A stretch of DNA of 64,000 nucleotides from AWTP1-13 sp963770295 (GCA_963770295.1 CAVYPA010000019.1:186001-250000); one strand, 5' to 3'. Positions 35,858 to 44,913 are shown, counted from the stretch's first letter. A program made the numbers and translations. The notes: generated from the letters alone by a model not told the origin.

Positions 35858-36034
35858 TGCGGCTCCCCCCGAAACCTTGATGGCCGCCAGCAGGGCGCAG
35901 GAATGTGCCGGCCCAATGGCAAACCGGCGACCGCGACCAGCGGCCGCGCCGACGCCCCGCAGGCAAATAGGTCTTGCCGGCCAACGGCATCCGGGCCTAA
36001 TGGCTCCCCAACAAAAGCCGAAGGGTCACCCCGC

Positions 36035-37081
36035 GTGGTCGGCGCCACCACTACACTGCGCAGCGTCGGCGAGTTGGAAGCGGAGGGTCTGCTCCCGGTC
36101 GGGGCGGCGCCCGCGCTTCAGGCCGTGGCGGACCGCTATGCCATCGCCGTCACCCCGGAGATGGTTCAGCTCATCGATCGCGGCGACCCCGATGATCCCA
36201 TCGCGCGCCAGTTCCTCCCCGATCGCAACGAACTTGCCGCATTGCCGGGCGAGGCCGCCGATCCCTTCGATGAGGCCCGCCTCTCACCGGTGCCCGGCGT
36301 CGTGCACCGCTATGGCGACCGGGCACTCCTCAAACTCACCCATGTCTGCCCGGTCTACTGCCGCTTTTGTTTTCGCCGCGAGGTTGTGGGCCCGGGCGGG
36401 CCTGCTCCGCTGGTTGCTGAAGCCCTCGATCGGGCCATCGCCTACATCGCCGGCGCGCCCGAGATCTGGGAGGTCGTTCTCACCGGCGGCGATCCCTTCA
36501 TGCTCTCCCCACGCCGTCTGGCCGAGGTGAGCCAACGCCTGGCGGCCATTGCCCACGTCAAGGTGCTGCGCTGGCACACGCGGGTGCCCGCCGTCGATCC
36601 GGCGCGGATCAGCCCGGAGCTGGTCACCGCCCTGGCGGTCCCGGGCAAAGCCGTCATGGTGGTGCTGCATGCCAATCACGCGCGCGAGTTGACGGCGGCG
36701 GCGCGGGCCGCGTGTGCGCGCCTGATCGATGCCGGTATTCCCATGCTGAGCCAGACCGTGCTCCTCAAGGGCATCAATGACACGCCCGACACCTTGGCGG
36801 ACCTGCTGCGGGCCTTGGTCGAGACGCGGATCAAACCCTACTACCTGCACCAGCTCGATCCCGCCCCGGGCACCAGCCACTTTCGCGTTTCGATTGGGCA
36901 AGGACAGGCCTTGATGCGGGACCTGCGCGGCCGCCTCTCAGGCCTCGCGCAACCGACCTACGTGCTCGATATCCCCGGCGGACACGGCAAGGTGCCGATT
37001 GGGCCTCAATACCTGAGCGGGGATGCCACGACCGTGATCGACCCGCGGGGGGTCGAGCACCGGCTCGGCGCCCGCGGCTGA
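36035..37081 (+). CDS. epmB: EF-P (R)-beta-lysine-forming aminomutase EpmB (KamA family)
   Basis: A radical SAM, PLP-dependent lysine 2,3-aminomutase that supplies beta-lysine for EF-P. The iron-sulfur motif is CPVYCRFC (Cys105, Cys109, Cys112), and the PLP lysine is Lys319 in IPGGHGKVP. The 348-residue form starts at GTG 36035; the frame is open to 35849 but that part overlaps the divergent SH3 gene and is not conserved. Its closeness to efp and epmA decides for EpmB over a catabolic lysine mutase. Confidence 0.92.
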   Translation: MVGATTTLRSVGELEAEGLLPVGAAPALQAVADRYAIAVTPEMVQLIDRGDPDDPIARQFLPDRNELAALPGEAADPFDEARLSPVPGVVHRYGDRALLKLTHVCPVYCRFCFRREVVGPGGPAPLVAEALDRAIAYIAGAPEIWEVVLTGGDPFMLSPRRLAEVSQRLAAIAHVKVLRWHTRVPAVDPARISPELVTALAVPGKAVMVVLHANHARELTAAARAACARLIDAGIPMLSQTVLLKGINDTPDTLADLLRALVETRIKPYYLHQLDPAPGTSHFRVSIGQGQALMRDLRGRLSGLAQPTYVLDIPGGHGKVPIGPQYLSGDATTVIDPRGVEHRLGARG

Positions 37082-37157
37082 TTGCGGCGCCCCGACCCCG
37101 TGCGCACCACCCCAACCGGTCAGCAAAGCGGTCAGCCAAGGTCGCCGCCCCCGCGAA

Positions 37158-38360
37158 TCACTCGGCCGGCAGCGCCTTGCCGGTCACCAGCACGGTCTCG
37201 TGCCCCGGGGCTGGATGGCGCGGGACCAGGAAGGAGCAGGTCAACGATACGCTCGCCACGCACGCCCCTAGCCAGAAGATGATGGCGGGATCGATCATGC
37301 CCAGCGCCCCGAACGCCACCGGCACCACCACCGCCGCCACGTGATTGATGGTAAAGGCCACCGAGGTGGTGGCCGCCATGTCGGCGGGATCGGCAATCTT
37401 CTGGAAATAGGTGCGCTGCGCCAGCGTGAGGGTAAAGAACACGCCATCGATGACGAACAGGAGGCCGGCCAGCGTCGCGCTGGTGGCGGTGGCATAGCCG
37501 GCGAACACCAGGATCAAAACCACGTTCTCGAGCGTGATGGTGTGGCGTTCGCCGACCCGCATCACCAGGCGGCCAAGGCGCGGGGCCAGCATCGTGTTGG
37601 CGGCGGTGGTGACCAACATCAGCATTGCCATGTCGGCAACGTCGTAGCCGAACTTCTTCACCAACAGAAACCCGCCGAAGGCAACGAACAGCTGCCGCCG
37701 CGCCCCGGTCATGAAGGTCAGCGTGTAGTAGAGCCAATAGCGCCGGCGCAGTACGATGCGCTTTCGCTGCGCGACCGGCCCCTCGAAGCGCCGAAACCAG
37801 AGCGCCGCCACGCCGGTCAATAGCATGCAGGCAACACCGACGGCCAAGAACAGCTGCGCATAGGCGCGGCCGCCCGCCCACCAGGCGATGGCAAGTCCTC
37901 CGTAGCTCGTAAACTGCGCCGCTGCCCCCGCCGCCGTGATGGTGCCGATCAAGCGCGGCGCCTCGGCCTTGGGCAGCAGCTGCAGTTGCAGGGAGACGTT
38001 CATGGTCTCGAAGTAGTGGAAGCCCACCGACATGATGAAGGTGGTCATGAGCACGCCGGCGAGCGTCGGGAATTGACCGGTCAGGGCGACGCCCAGTCCC
38101 ATAATGGCAAGCGCCACGTAGGCCAGCACCTGTTCGCGGACCACCAGCAGCCAGAAAATCGCGGTAAAGGCCAGGAAGCCCGGGATTTCGCGCACGGACT
38201 GGGTGAGGCCGGTCTCGAACCACTGGAAGTTGGCGCGCTCGACCGTAAAGTTGTAGAGCAGCGCCGCCCAGCCCGCGTAACCCAAATAGTTGATGAACGC
38301 CAGCGTGCGCAGGAACACGATCGGCGTAGCGCGCAGCTTGGCTGTGGAGAGGTGGAGCAC
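37158..38360 (-). CDS. MFS transporter
   Basis: A major-facilitator-type membrane protein of about 400 residues with 11-12 helices (for example FLRTLAFINYLGYAGWAALL, LVVREQVLAYVALAIMGLGV). The start is not clear. The frame is open to 38711, but the first 117 residues are basic and proline-rich and include a 15-base tandem repeat, so I place the start at GTG 38360 just ahead of the first helix; no Shine-Dalgarno site supports this. Substrate unknown. It is convergent with epmB. Confidence 0.8.
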   Translation of the reverse strand: MLHLSTAKLRATPIVFLRTLAFINYLGYAGWAALLYNFTVERANFQWFETGLTQSVREIPGFLAFTAIFWLLVVREQVLAYVALAIMGLGVALTGQFPTLAGVLMTTFIMSVGFHYFETMNVSLQLQLLPKAEAPRLIGTITAAGAAAQFTSYGGLAIAWWAGGRAYAQLFLAVGVACMLLTGVAALWFRRFEGPVAQRKRIVLRRRYWLYYTLTFMTGARRQLFVAFGGFLLVKKFGYDVADMAMLMLVTTAANTMLAPRLGRLVMRVGERHTITLENVVLILVFAGYATATSATLAGLLFVIDGVFFTLTLAQRTYFQKIADPADMAATTSVAFTINHVAAVVVPVAFGALGMIDPAIIFWLGACVASVSLTCSFLVPRHPAPGHETVLVTGKALPAE

Positions 38361-38533
38361 GTCGCAAAATCCAAAAGGCAATGGACTTGAGAAGACCCAC
38401 CTCTGCCTTTTCGCCTGCGAGCGGTCAACCGCCCTCTCGGCGCACCAGCCCAGCAATGCGCCGGCGAGAGGCTTTTGAGCCTCGCCCAGCCACACGGCCC
38501 GCGCGAGCCGAACCAGCGCGTTGCCCGGCCAAG

Positions 38534-38578
38534 GAAATGCGGGGAAGCGAAATGCGGGGAAGCGACATGCCGGGAAAG
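38534..38578. repeat. Three tandem 15-base repeats
   Basis: GAAATGCGGGGAAGC occurs twice in a row (38534-38548, 38549-38563) and a third copy has two changes (38564-38578). It lies between the MFS and RR-signal genes, just after the stop of the latter. Confidence 0.8.
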
Positions 38579-38580
38579 GC

Positions 38581-38823
38581 TTAGTCCTTGTCCGTCTCTT
38601 CCTTCGGTTTTTTCGGGGGCTTCTTGGACTTTTTCTTTTTGCTGCTGTCGTCGGCGGCCGGCGCTGATTGCGGCGCACCGAACACGACGGTTGCCGCCGC
38701 GCCGGCGCCAAGCCCCAGGGCCCCCAACAGCGAGCGGCGCGTCACGCTGCGCTCGGCCGTGATATCGGCATCGGTCAATGTGACCGTTGCTTGCTCGGAT
38801 ACGGCGGGTGTCTTGCGTGCCAC
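38581..38823 (-). CDS. Small protein with twin-arginine-like signal and Lys-rich tail
   Basis: An 80-residue protein with TRRSLLGALGLGAGAAATVV at residues 28-47, a twin-arginine-like signal, followed by a very basic tail (SSKKKKSKKPPKKPK) ending in acidic residues. Similar small RR-proteins stand near exported redox enzymes in other alphaproteobacteria, but no such enzyme is here. ATG with GGAG seven bases upstream supports expression. Confidence 0.6.
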   Translation of the reverse strand: MARKTPAVSEQATVTLTDADITAERSVTRRSLLGALGLGAGAAATVVFGAPQSAPAADDSSKKKKSKKPPKKPKEETDKD

Positions 38824-38982
38824 GACGATCTCCTTTTGTGGAAACTCATTTTCAACAATCGGCTAGGGCCAAACTCAAGTCAAGCCTCAGCTATAAAGGG
38901 CAGCCATGAAGCAGACGCGGGGGAAATAACGTGGCCGATTGCGCGGCGTGCGCGCCACGACCTGCATCGGCGGCAGGCCACC

Positions 38983-40170
38983 TCAATCCGATCGCAGCAA
39001 CACGCCCTCGCGCAGCAGGCGCCGCGCCAGCACGAGCTTGCCAGCCTCGTCGAGACGACCCGGCAAATCATTGAGGCGAAAGGGCGCGCCGGCGAGCGCG
39101 AAGCGCAGCGGCTCGGCGGCGGCCGCCGGCAAAGTGAGGCGCGAGGCGCCAAACAGCAGCGTGACCTGGTTGCCGTCCTCGTTGAGGCGATAGCTAAGGT
39201 GCGGACGGGCCACGAGACGGGTGTCGCGCGCCACCGGTGTTCCCTGGTCGATTTCTTGCAACACGCCCGCCAGATCGGGGCGGCGCGAGGTCACGAAGTC
39301 CTCGGCCAGCTTTTGCAGAATGGGATCGAGGTCGGCCGCTTGCGCAAAGCTGTCCACGAGCGCGCGAAAGGTGGCCCTGGCCGCGCCGACATCGAAGTTG
39401 GGATCGGCAAAGCCCGCCGGCAAATTGCGACGAAAGGCCGGCGCGGCGAGGCAGGCGGCCGCGACCGCTTCCAGCATCACGTCCGCCCAGGTCTTGCCGA
39501 TCAGGCCCAACGTGATGTGGAGCGAAGTCTCCTCGGTCGAGCGGGCGGAGTGGAAGAGGCCGCGCGGGCAATAGAACAGATCGCCGGCGCGAATGGTGAT
39601 TTCCCGGCTCGGCGGGCCGGGCTGATGCTTGCTCTTGTCGAAGGCCTGGCCGTGCAGCGGCAGCTCGATCAGCGTGTCGTAAAGCGTCCACACCTTCGAT
39701 CCGGCCACTTGCAGCACGAACACGTCGTGGCTGTCGAAGTGCGTGGGAAAGCCCTGCGCCGCGGGCGGCGATAGGTAGATATTGCTCTGAAAATGCGCGC
39801 TGAACACCTTTTCGACCGTCCGACACAGCGCGCCAAGCTCGGGCCGGCTTTCGTGCAGGCGCCGCACCGAGATGGTGGCGCCGGTGCGGAAAAGCTCATA
39901 GGCGCGCGGCAGGTCGAGCTGGCCGGCGCCGTCCGGGTCGGCAAGCGTATAGTCCTCGGCGCTGAGCTTGCGTGCCGCATCCACCAAAAACACCTCCGGG
40001 TGGCACGGCGAGGTGGTGGCAAGGAAGCGATCGATGGCGCTGAGACTTAAGAGCGGCTCAAAGCGTCGGGGCTCGCCGCGCGCGATCAACAGCGGCTGGC
40101 GCTCGTAGTACTCGGCGAAGAAAACCTGCGGCGTGATGGGCTCGAGCAACCACTCAAAGGACAACGTCAT
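38983..40170 (-). CDS. JmjC/cupin-type 2-oxoglutarate oxygenase, ribosomal oxygenase-like
   Basis: The 395-residue protein has the iron-binding facial triad of ribosomal-oxygenase-like JmjC enzymes: His144 and Asp146 in PTHFDSHDVFVLQVAGSKVW, and His207 in RGLFHSARS. The lead-in WLLEPITPQVFFAEYYERQP is typical of this group, which in bacteria includes YcfD (hydroxylates ribosomal protein L16). The C-terminal 170 residues form the winged-helix-like dimer part. The true substrate is unknown. No partner gene lies beside it. Confidence 0.85.
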   Translation of the reverse strand: MTLSFEWLLEPITPQVFFAEYYERQPLLIARGEPRRFEPLLSLSAIDRFLATTSPCHPEVFLVDAARKLSAEDYTLADPDGAGQLDLPRAYELFRTGATISVRRLHESRPELGALCRTVEKVFSAHFQSNIYLSPPAAQGFPTHFDSHDVFVLQVAGSKVWTLYDTLIELPLHGQAFDKSKHQPGPPSREITIRAGDLFYCPRGLFHSARSTEETSLHITLGLIGKTWADVMLEAVAAACLAAPAFRRNLPAGFADPNFDVGAARATFRALVDSFAQAADLDPILQKLAEDFVTSRRPDLAGVLQEIDQGTPVARDTRLVARPHLSYRLNEDGNQVTLLFGASRLTLPAAAAEPLRFALAGAPFRLNDLPGRLDEAGKLVLARRLLREGVLLRSD

Positions 40171-40313
40171 GGCTCACTCACCAAGCACGGGGCCTCAAAC
40201 GGCCCTTGGCATGACCCGCCAGCGGCGGGCCCGATCGGTACGTACTGATCGGCACCTACTTAGAGGACAGCCGGCGCGCTGGCTATCGCGGCGAGGCCAC
40301 GCCTTTGTGGCGC

Positions 40314-41594
40314 CTATTTGATAAGGCCCATCAGCCGCGGCAGTCCCAGGGTCAGTTCGGGAAAGAGCGTGATTGCGACCAAGGAGGCCAACAGCGGGAT
40401 CAGCCACGGCAGGATCGCCATGGTGGTCCGCTCGATTGACAATTTGGCGATGCGGGCCAACACGAACAGCACCATACCGAGCGGCGGGTGCAGCAAGCCG
40501 ATCATCAGATTGAGCGTCATCATGACGCCGAAGTGCACCGGGTCGATGCCGACCTTGGTAATGATGGGCATCAGCACCGGCACCAGGATGCTGATCGAGG
40601 CGATTGGCTCCAAAAAGCAGCCCACCACCAAGAGCAGAACGTTGATGAGCAGCAGGATCAGGTACCGGTTGCTCGTGAAGGACAACAGCGCGTCGGCGGC
40701 ATACTCCGTCAGCCGCGTGGTCGTCAGCACCCAGCCGAACAGGGAGGCCGCGGCGACGATCAGCAACACCGCCGCCGTGGTCTCGATGGTGTCGAGCGTG
40801 ACCTTGTAGAACTGCTTGAAGGTCAGCGATCGGTAGAGAAAGAGCCCGAGCATGATGGCCCAGGCACAGGCGGCGATCGCCGCTTCGGTGGGCGTGAACC
40901 AGCCAAAGGTCATGCCGCCGATGATGATCAGCGGCGTCAGCAGCGCCGGCAGGGCGGCGATGAAGGTGGCGCCGAGAATGCGCCATGAAAACGCCTGATC
41001 GCGGCCCATGCCGTACTTGCGCGCGCAGTAGGTGACATAGGCCATCATGAAGATGGTCATGACCGCGCCCGGAACCACGCCGCCCAGAAACAGGGCGCCG
41101 ATCGAGACATTGGCCATCATGCCGTAGATCACGAACGGCAGCGAGGGCGGGATGATCGGCCCCAACGTCGATGAGGCCGCGGTCACGCCGACCGAGAATT
41201 CGGTCGAGTAGCCGTGATCCTTCATGGCCTTGATCTCGATGGTGCCAAGACCGGCAGCATCGGCGATGGCCGTGCCCGACATACCGGCAAAAATCACCGA
41301 GCCCACGATGTTGACGTGGGCCAGGCCGCCGCGGGTCCACCCCGCGATCGCCACCGCAAAGTCGTAGATGCGGTTGGTGATCCCGGCGGAATTCATCAGG
41401 TTACCAGCGAGGATGAAGAAGGGCACGGCCAGCAGCGGGAAGCTGTCCACGCCGCCTGCCATGCGGTGCAAAATCACGAAGTCGGGAATGCCGGCGATGG
41501 CGTGGGTATAGATCAGGGAGGAGGCGGCAAGCGCGATGAAGACCGGCAGGCCGGCAAGCAGCGCCAGCAGAAAGATGAAGATGACGAGGGTCAT
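40314..41594 (-). CDS. TRAP transporter large permease (DctM type)
   Basis: A 426-residue inner-membrane protein with about 12 helices, the channel-forming part of a tripartite ATP-independent periplasmic transporter. It contains the family block GVTAASSTLGPIIPPSLPFV near residue 135 and IGLLHPPLGMVLFVLARI near the end. Its ATG overlaps the stop of the small permease gene by four bases, which indicates coupled translation. Substrate set by the binding protein at 42275-43246. Confidence 0.95.
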   Translation of the reverse strand: MTLVIFIFLLALLAGLPVFIALAASSLIYTHAIAGIPDFVILHRMAGGVDSFPLLAVPFFILAGNLMNSAGITNRIYDFAVAIAGWTRGGLAHVNIVGSVIFAGMSGTAIADAAGLGTIEIKAMKDHGYSTEFSVGVTAASSTLGPIIPPSLPFVIYGMMANVSIGALFLGGVVPGAVMTIFMMAYVTYCARKYGMGRDQAFSWRILGATFIAALPALLTPLIIIGGMTFGWFTPTEAAIAACAWAIMLGLFLYRSLTFKQFYKVTLDTIETTAAVLLIVAAASLFGWVLTTTRLTEYAADALLSFTSNRYLILLLINVLLLVVGCFLEPIASISILVPVLMPIITKVGIDPVHFGVMMTLNLMIGLLHPPLGMVLFVLARIAKLSIERTTMAILPWLIPLLASLVAITLFPELTLGLPRLMGLIK

Positions 41595-42169
41595 GGGGAA
41601 GCGTTCGCCGTCTCTGTCGGGGCCGCGATCAGGCTATAGGCCGAGCGCCAGCCGTCACGGGCGTTGCGCCACACCTTGAGCGCCTGGCGGCCGAACATCA
41701 GGAAGCAGCCGACGGCGACCGCGCCATAGACGACGCTCATTGGCAAATCGATCACGGTCATGCGCTGATATTGCATGCGCTCGAGAATGAGCACGGAAAA
41801 GTAGGCGAGCAGGCCGAGAAAGCCGAGCGTGACAAGGTCGACGGCGGCGAGCAGCGCCCGGCCGTAGGCCGTCGGCAGCAGGTTGGGCAACAGGGCCACG
41901 GCGATGTGGTTGTTGCGCCGGGTGACCACCGCACCACCGAGAAAGGTGAGTGCCATCAGCCCATAGCGGGCGATCTCCTCGGTCCAGGCCAGGCTATCGT
42001 TAAGCACGTAGCGGGTGAAGAACTGCAAAAAGACGATGCCGGCCAGGGCCCAGAATACGGCAAAGGCCAGCCAGTCCTCGAAGTGGTGCTCGATGACGAT
42101 GTCCTCGTCGGCGACCTCGATCAGGCGCTTGGGCTCGGCCGCCGTCGTCTTGGACGTTGGATCGTGCAT
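41591..42169 (-). CDS. TRAP transporter small permease (DctQ type)
   Basis: A 192-residue protein with four membrane helices and the family element FTRYVLNDSLAWTEEIARY at about residue 50. It pairs with the large permease encoded immediately downstream with a four-base overlap. The N-terminal 30 residues are cytoplasmic and charged. Confidence 0.93.
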   Translation of the reverse strand: MHDPTSKTTAAEPKRLIEVADEDIVIEHHFEDWLAFAVFWALAGIVFLQFFTRYVLNDSLAWTEEIARYGLMALTFLGGAVVTRRNNHIAVALLPNLLPTAYGRALLAAVDLVTLGFLGLLAYFSVLILERMQYQRMTVIDLPMSVVYGAVAVGCFLMFGRQALKVWRNARDGWRSAYSLIAAPTETANASP

Positions 42170-42274
42170 GCTCGCTCCTCACCTTGACGGCCGGGCCCCC
42201 TGGCCTCGTTGCGCACGTGGGGGCGCCGGCTACCAGCTCAGCACAGTTTGCGATTGCGACTGCAGAGAGAAGCG

Positions 42275-43246
42275 CTACTTCAGGGCTTGCAGGGCGTCGT
42301 ATTCGGTCTTGCTCCAGCCGCCGCTGCCGTCATTGTGCAACGGCAAGGCCGCGGTGCGGAAGGCCTCGCGATCGACTTCGACGACGGTCTTGCCGAGCTT
42401 GCGGAATTCGTCGGCCAACTTCTGTTCCGAGAGACGGATCTGGTCGGTGGCTTTCGCCGCCGCCGCAACCAGCACCTCGTTGAACACCTTCTTGTCTTCC
42501 TCGGAGAGTTTCGACCACACGTGATTGCCGACGATCACCAGCAGCGATTCGGTGATGTGACCGGACAGCATGATGTGGCTTTGCACCTCATAGAACTTCT
42601 TGGCCATGATGGTCGGCAATGGATTCTCCTGGCCGTCGACCGTGCCTTGTTGCAGGGCGAGGTAGACCTCGGCGAAGGCGATCGGCGTGGCGTTGGCACC
42701 GACCGATTTGGTGAACATGAGAAAGAGCGGCGCCGGCGGCACCCGCAGCTTCATGCCCTTCATGTCCTCGGGCTTCTTGATCTCCTTGTTGGCGGTCACC
42801 ATGCGCTGGCCGTAATAGGTGAGCGACATCACCTTGTGCTTGGTCTTGTCCTCGTAGCCCTTGGCAATCTCGCGGAACAGCGCGGAGTCGCGATAGAGCT
42901 TCCAGTGCCCGAAATCGCGCAACACGTAAGGCGCGTTGGTGATGGCGATCGGCTTGTGGATGGAGCCGGCAAAGGCGACGCCGGTATAGATCATATCGAC
43001 GGTGGCGAGCCCCAAGCCTTCGTTGATCTGGTTCTCGTTGCCGAGCTGGGAGGCGGCAAAGACGTCGATCTGGTATCTGCCGTTGGTGCGCTTTTTGATT
43101 TCTTCGGCGGCCCACACCGCCTCGGTGTGATAAGGCTCGGCCGTCTCGTAGACGTGGGCCCATTTGAGTTTGGTTTGGGCGCTTGTCGCCGGCGCGCCGA
43201 GAAAACTCAGCAGCGCCGCGAGCAGCAGATACTTGGCAAATCGCAT
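42275..43246 (-). CDS. TRAP transporter substrate-binding protein (DctP type)
   Basis: A 323-residue periplasmic binding protein with a signal peptide (MRFAKYLLLAALLSFLGAPA). It carries the conserved KLRVPPAPLFL block with the Arg that clamps the substrate carboxylate, and the QGTVDGQENPLPTIMAKKFY segment. Substrates of the family are mostly organic acids; the precise ligand is not readable. GGAGGAG lies seven bases before the ATG at 43246. First gene of the three-gene operon. Confidence 0.94.
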   Translation of the reverse strand: MRFAKYLLLAALLSFLGAPATSAQTKLKWAHVYETAEPYHTEAVWAAEEIKKRTNGRYQIDVFAASQLGNENQINEGLGLATVDMIYTGVAFAGSIHKPIAITNAPYVLRDFGHWKLYRDSALFREIAKGYEDKTKHKVMSLTYYGQRMVTANKEIKKPEDMKGMKLRVPPAPLFLMFTKSVGANATPIAFAEVYLALQQGTVDGQENPLPTIMAKKFYEVQSHIMLSGHITESLLVIVGNHVWSKLSEEDKKVFNEVLVAAAAKATDQIRLSEQKLADEFRKLGKTVVEVDREAFRTAALPLHNDGSGGWSKTEYDALQALK

Positions 43247-43350
43247 GTCGTTCTCCTCCGTCCCGCAAAGCTCAATGCCCCACGGAATGCTCAAGGGAAG
43301 TTATCGTATAAGCCGACGAATTGGGGTGCTAGGCGATTTTTGGCCTAACT

Positions 43351-44061
43351 TCAACCGCCGATCTTAAAGGGATTGAAGTCGGTGTCGCGGTCGAAATGGT
43401 CGATGCCCTCGGCGCGCTTGAGATAGCCCACGGCCGCGTAGGTGACCGGGGTAAAGATCACCTCCACCAAGGTTTTGAGGGCGAACTGGGCCAGCATCAC
43501 CGCGGGCAAGGCGGCATCGGGAATGATGCCGGTGCCGTAAAAAGCCAAAGGATAAAAGAGCGCGCTGTCGACGGCCTCCCCGCCGATCGTGGAACCGATG
43601 GTGCGCGTCCACAGGGCCCGGCCGCCGGTCCAAACTTTCATTTTTGCCAGCACGTAGGCGTTGACGAATTCGCCGCAGAAGTAGGCGATGATGGAGGCAG
43701 CGACGATGCGCCAGGTGTTGCCGAAGGCGACCTCGAAAGCCTGCTGGTGCGGCCAGAAGGGCGCGGGCGGCAGGGCCACGACAATGGCGGCCATCAGGGA
43801 CGCAAACAACAGGGCGCCAAAGCCCGCCCAGATCACCTTGCGTGCCTCGGCATACCCATAGACCTCGGTCAGGATGTCGCCGAACACGTAGGAAATGGGA
43901 AAGAAGACGGCGGCCGCCCCAAACACAAAGGGGCCCCACAGCGGCAACGCGACGACGGCAATCTTGGCGGGGCCGATCAGGTTGGAGCACACCAACACCA
44001 CCACAAAGCCAACCATCAGGGTGTCGAAGTGGCGGTAGCGGCGGTTGGCGGGCATCGGCAA
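43351..44061 (-). CDS. Queuosine precursor transporter (YhhQ/DUF165 family)
   Basis: A 236-residue membrane protein with six helices and the VUT-family blocks GAAAVFFPISYVFGDILTEVYGY near residue 50 (given in part) and TIGSTIGGEAVDSALFYPLAF near residue 155. YhhQ takes up preQ0 and preQ1. It diverges from the HTH-QueF gene (44194) over a 132-base gap, which strongly supports a role in queuosine salvage. Confidence 0.9.
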   Translation of the reverse strand: MPMPANRRYRHFDTLMVGFVVVLVCSNLIGPAKIAVVALPLWGPFVFGAAAVFFPISYVFGDILTEVYGYAEARKVIWAGFGALLFASLMAAIVVALPPAPFWPHQQAFEVAFGNTWRIVAASIIAYFCGEFVNAYVLAKMKVWTGGRALWTRTIGSTIGGEAVDSALFYPLAFYGTGIIPDAALPAVMLAQFALKTLVEVIFTPVTYAAVGYLKRAEGIDHFDRDTDFNPFKIGG

Positions 44062-44111
44062 GCGTCCATGGCTGCAGCGCGGGAAGCCTGCTTAGCAAAG
44101 GGAAGCCGATT

Positions 44112-44156
44112 GTCTAAGCAGAATTGTCGGTCTAGTCTCAAGTCTAGTAATACAAT
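44112..44156. promoter_or_regulatory. Candidate operator between yhhQ-like gene and HTH-queF
   Basis: GTCTAGT is directly repeated at 44130-44136 and 44142-44148, twelve bases apart, with a related GTCTAAG at 44112-44118. TACAAT at 44151-44156 could be a -10 box for the HTH-queF gene. The repeats lie where a regulator of both genes would bind. Confidence 0.45.
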
Positions 44157-44193
44157 ACGACTGCTTTTCCCGTCCTGCGCGGATTGAGGCGCC

Positions 44194-44913
44194 ATGACCG
44201 CCAGCCTTCGCCCGGAGCTCGCACCCTTGGGCAAACGCATCCAGCAGGCGCGCCGGGGCGCGGGTCTGACCCAACCCCAGGTGGGTCGCGCCTTGGGGGT
44301 GAGCAAGCAGCAAGTCAGCCATTGGGAGACGGGGCGCTCCGACATCACACGCGAACACCTCCTGCACCTGGCCAAACTGTTTGACGTCGAAATGGATTGG
44401 CTGGCGCGCGGCACCCTAATCGAGGTCGCCAACGCCGCGGGCGGCGGCGCGCCGGCGGTCGATGGCGCCGGCCTGGCCGCCCTTGGACAGAAGGCGCCGA
44501 CGCCGCTTTCACCGGCAACGGCGCTGTTGGAGCGCGTCGCCAATCCGCACCCCGACACCAGCTATCTGGCGCGTTTTACGGCGCCGGAGTTCACCTCGCT
44601 CTGTCCGGTGACCGGCCAACCCGACTTCGCGCATCTCGTCATCGACTACGCGCCCAACCGCTGGCTGGTGGAATCGAAATCTTTGAAGCTCTACCTCGCC
44701 TCCTTCCGCAACCACGGTGCCTTCCATGAGGACTGCACGGTGGCGATCGGCAAACGCCTGGTGGCCCTGCTCGAGCCCCACTACTTCCGCATCGGCGGCT
44801 ATTGGTATCCGCGCGGCGGCATACCGATCGACGTGTTCTGGCAGACCGGCGCGCTGCCGGCGAACCTGTGGTTGCCGGAGCAGGGGGTGGCGCCCTACCG
44901 CGGCCGCGGCTGA
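44194..44913 (+). CDS. queF: XRE-type helix-turn-helix fused to QueF (NADPH-dependent preQ0 reductase)
   Basis: One uninterrupted 239-residue frame. Residues 12-66 form an XRE/Cro helix-turn-helix (GKRIQQARRGAGLTQPQVGR, LGVSKQQVSHWETGRSD). After a Gly/Ala-rich linker, residues about 105-239 form a complete unimodular QueF, which reduces preQ0 to preQ1: nucleophile Cys137 and Asp144 in FTSLCPVTGQPDF, Glu160 in VESKSLKLYL, and His178-Glu179 in FRNHGAFHED, with the same spacing as in Bacillus QueF (Cys55, Asp62, His96, Glu97). QueF alone is about 150 residues, so the N-terminal 100 are added. It diverges from a queuosine-precursor transporter; the fusion may regulate both genes. I know of no described protein of this type. 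Confidence 0.93.
   Translation: MTASLRPELAPLGKRIQQARRGAGLTQPQVGRALGVSKQQVSHWETGRSDITREHLLHLAKLFDVEMDWLARGTLIEVANAAGGGAPAVDGAGLAALGQKAPTPLSPATALLERVANPHPDTSYLARFTAPEFTSLCPVTGQPDFAHLVIDYAPNRWLVESKSLKLYLASFRNHGAFHEDCTVAIGKRLVALLEPHYFRIGGYWYPRGGIPIDVFWQTGALPANLWLPEQGVAPYRGRG

Noticed and set aside
35849..36034. Longer N terminus of EpmB
   Set aside because: Overlaps the divergent SH3-protein gene start and is unlike any KamA/EpmB protein; GTG at 36035 fits better.
38534..38578. CRISPR-like repeats
   Set aside because: Repeats are contiguous 15-mers with no spacers and no cas genes nearby.
42209..43348. 379-codon plus-strand frame
   Set aside because: Antisense to the TRAP binding protein gene, which has clear family motifs and a signal peptide.
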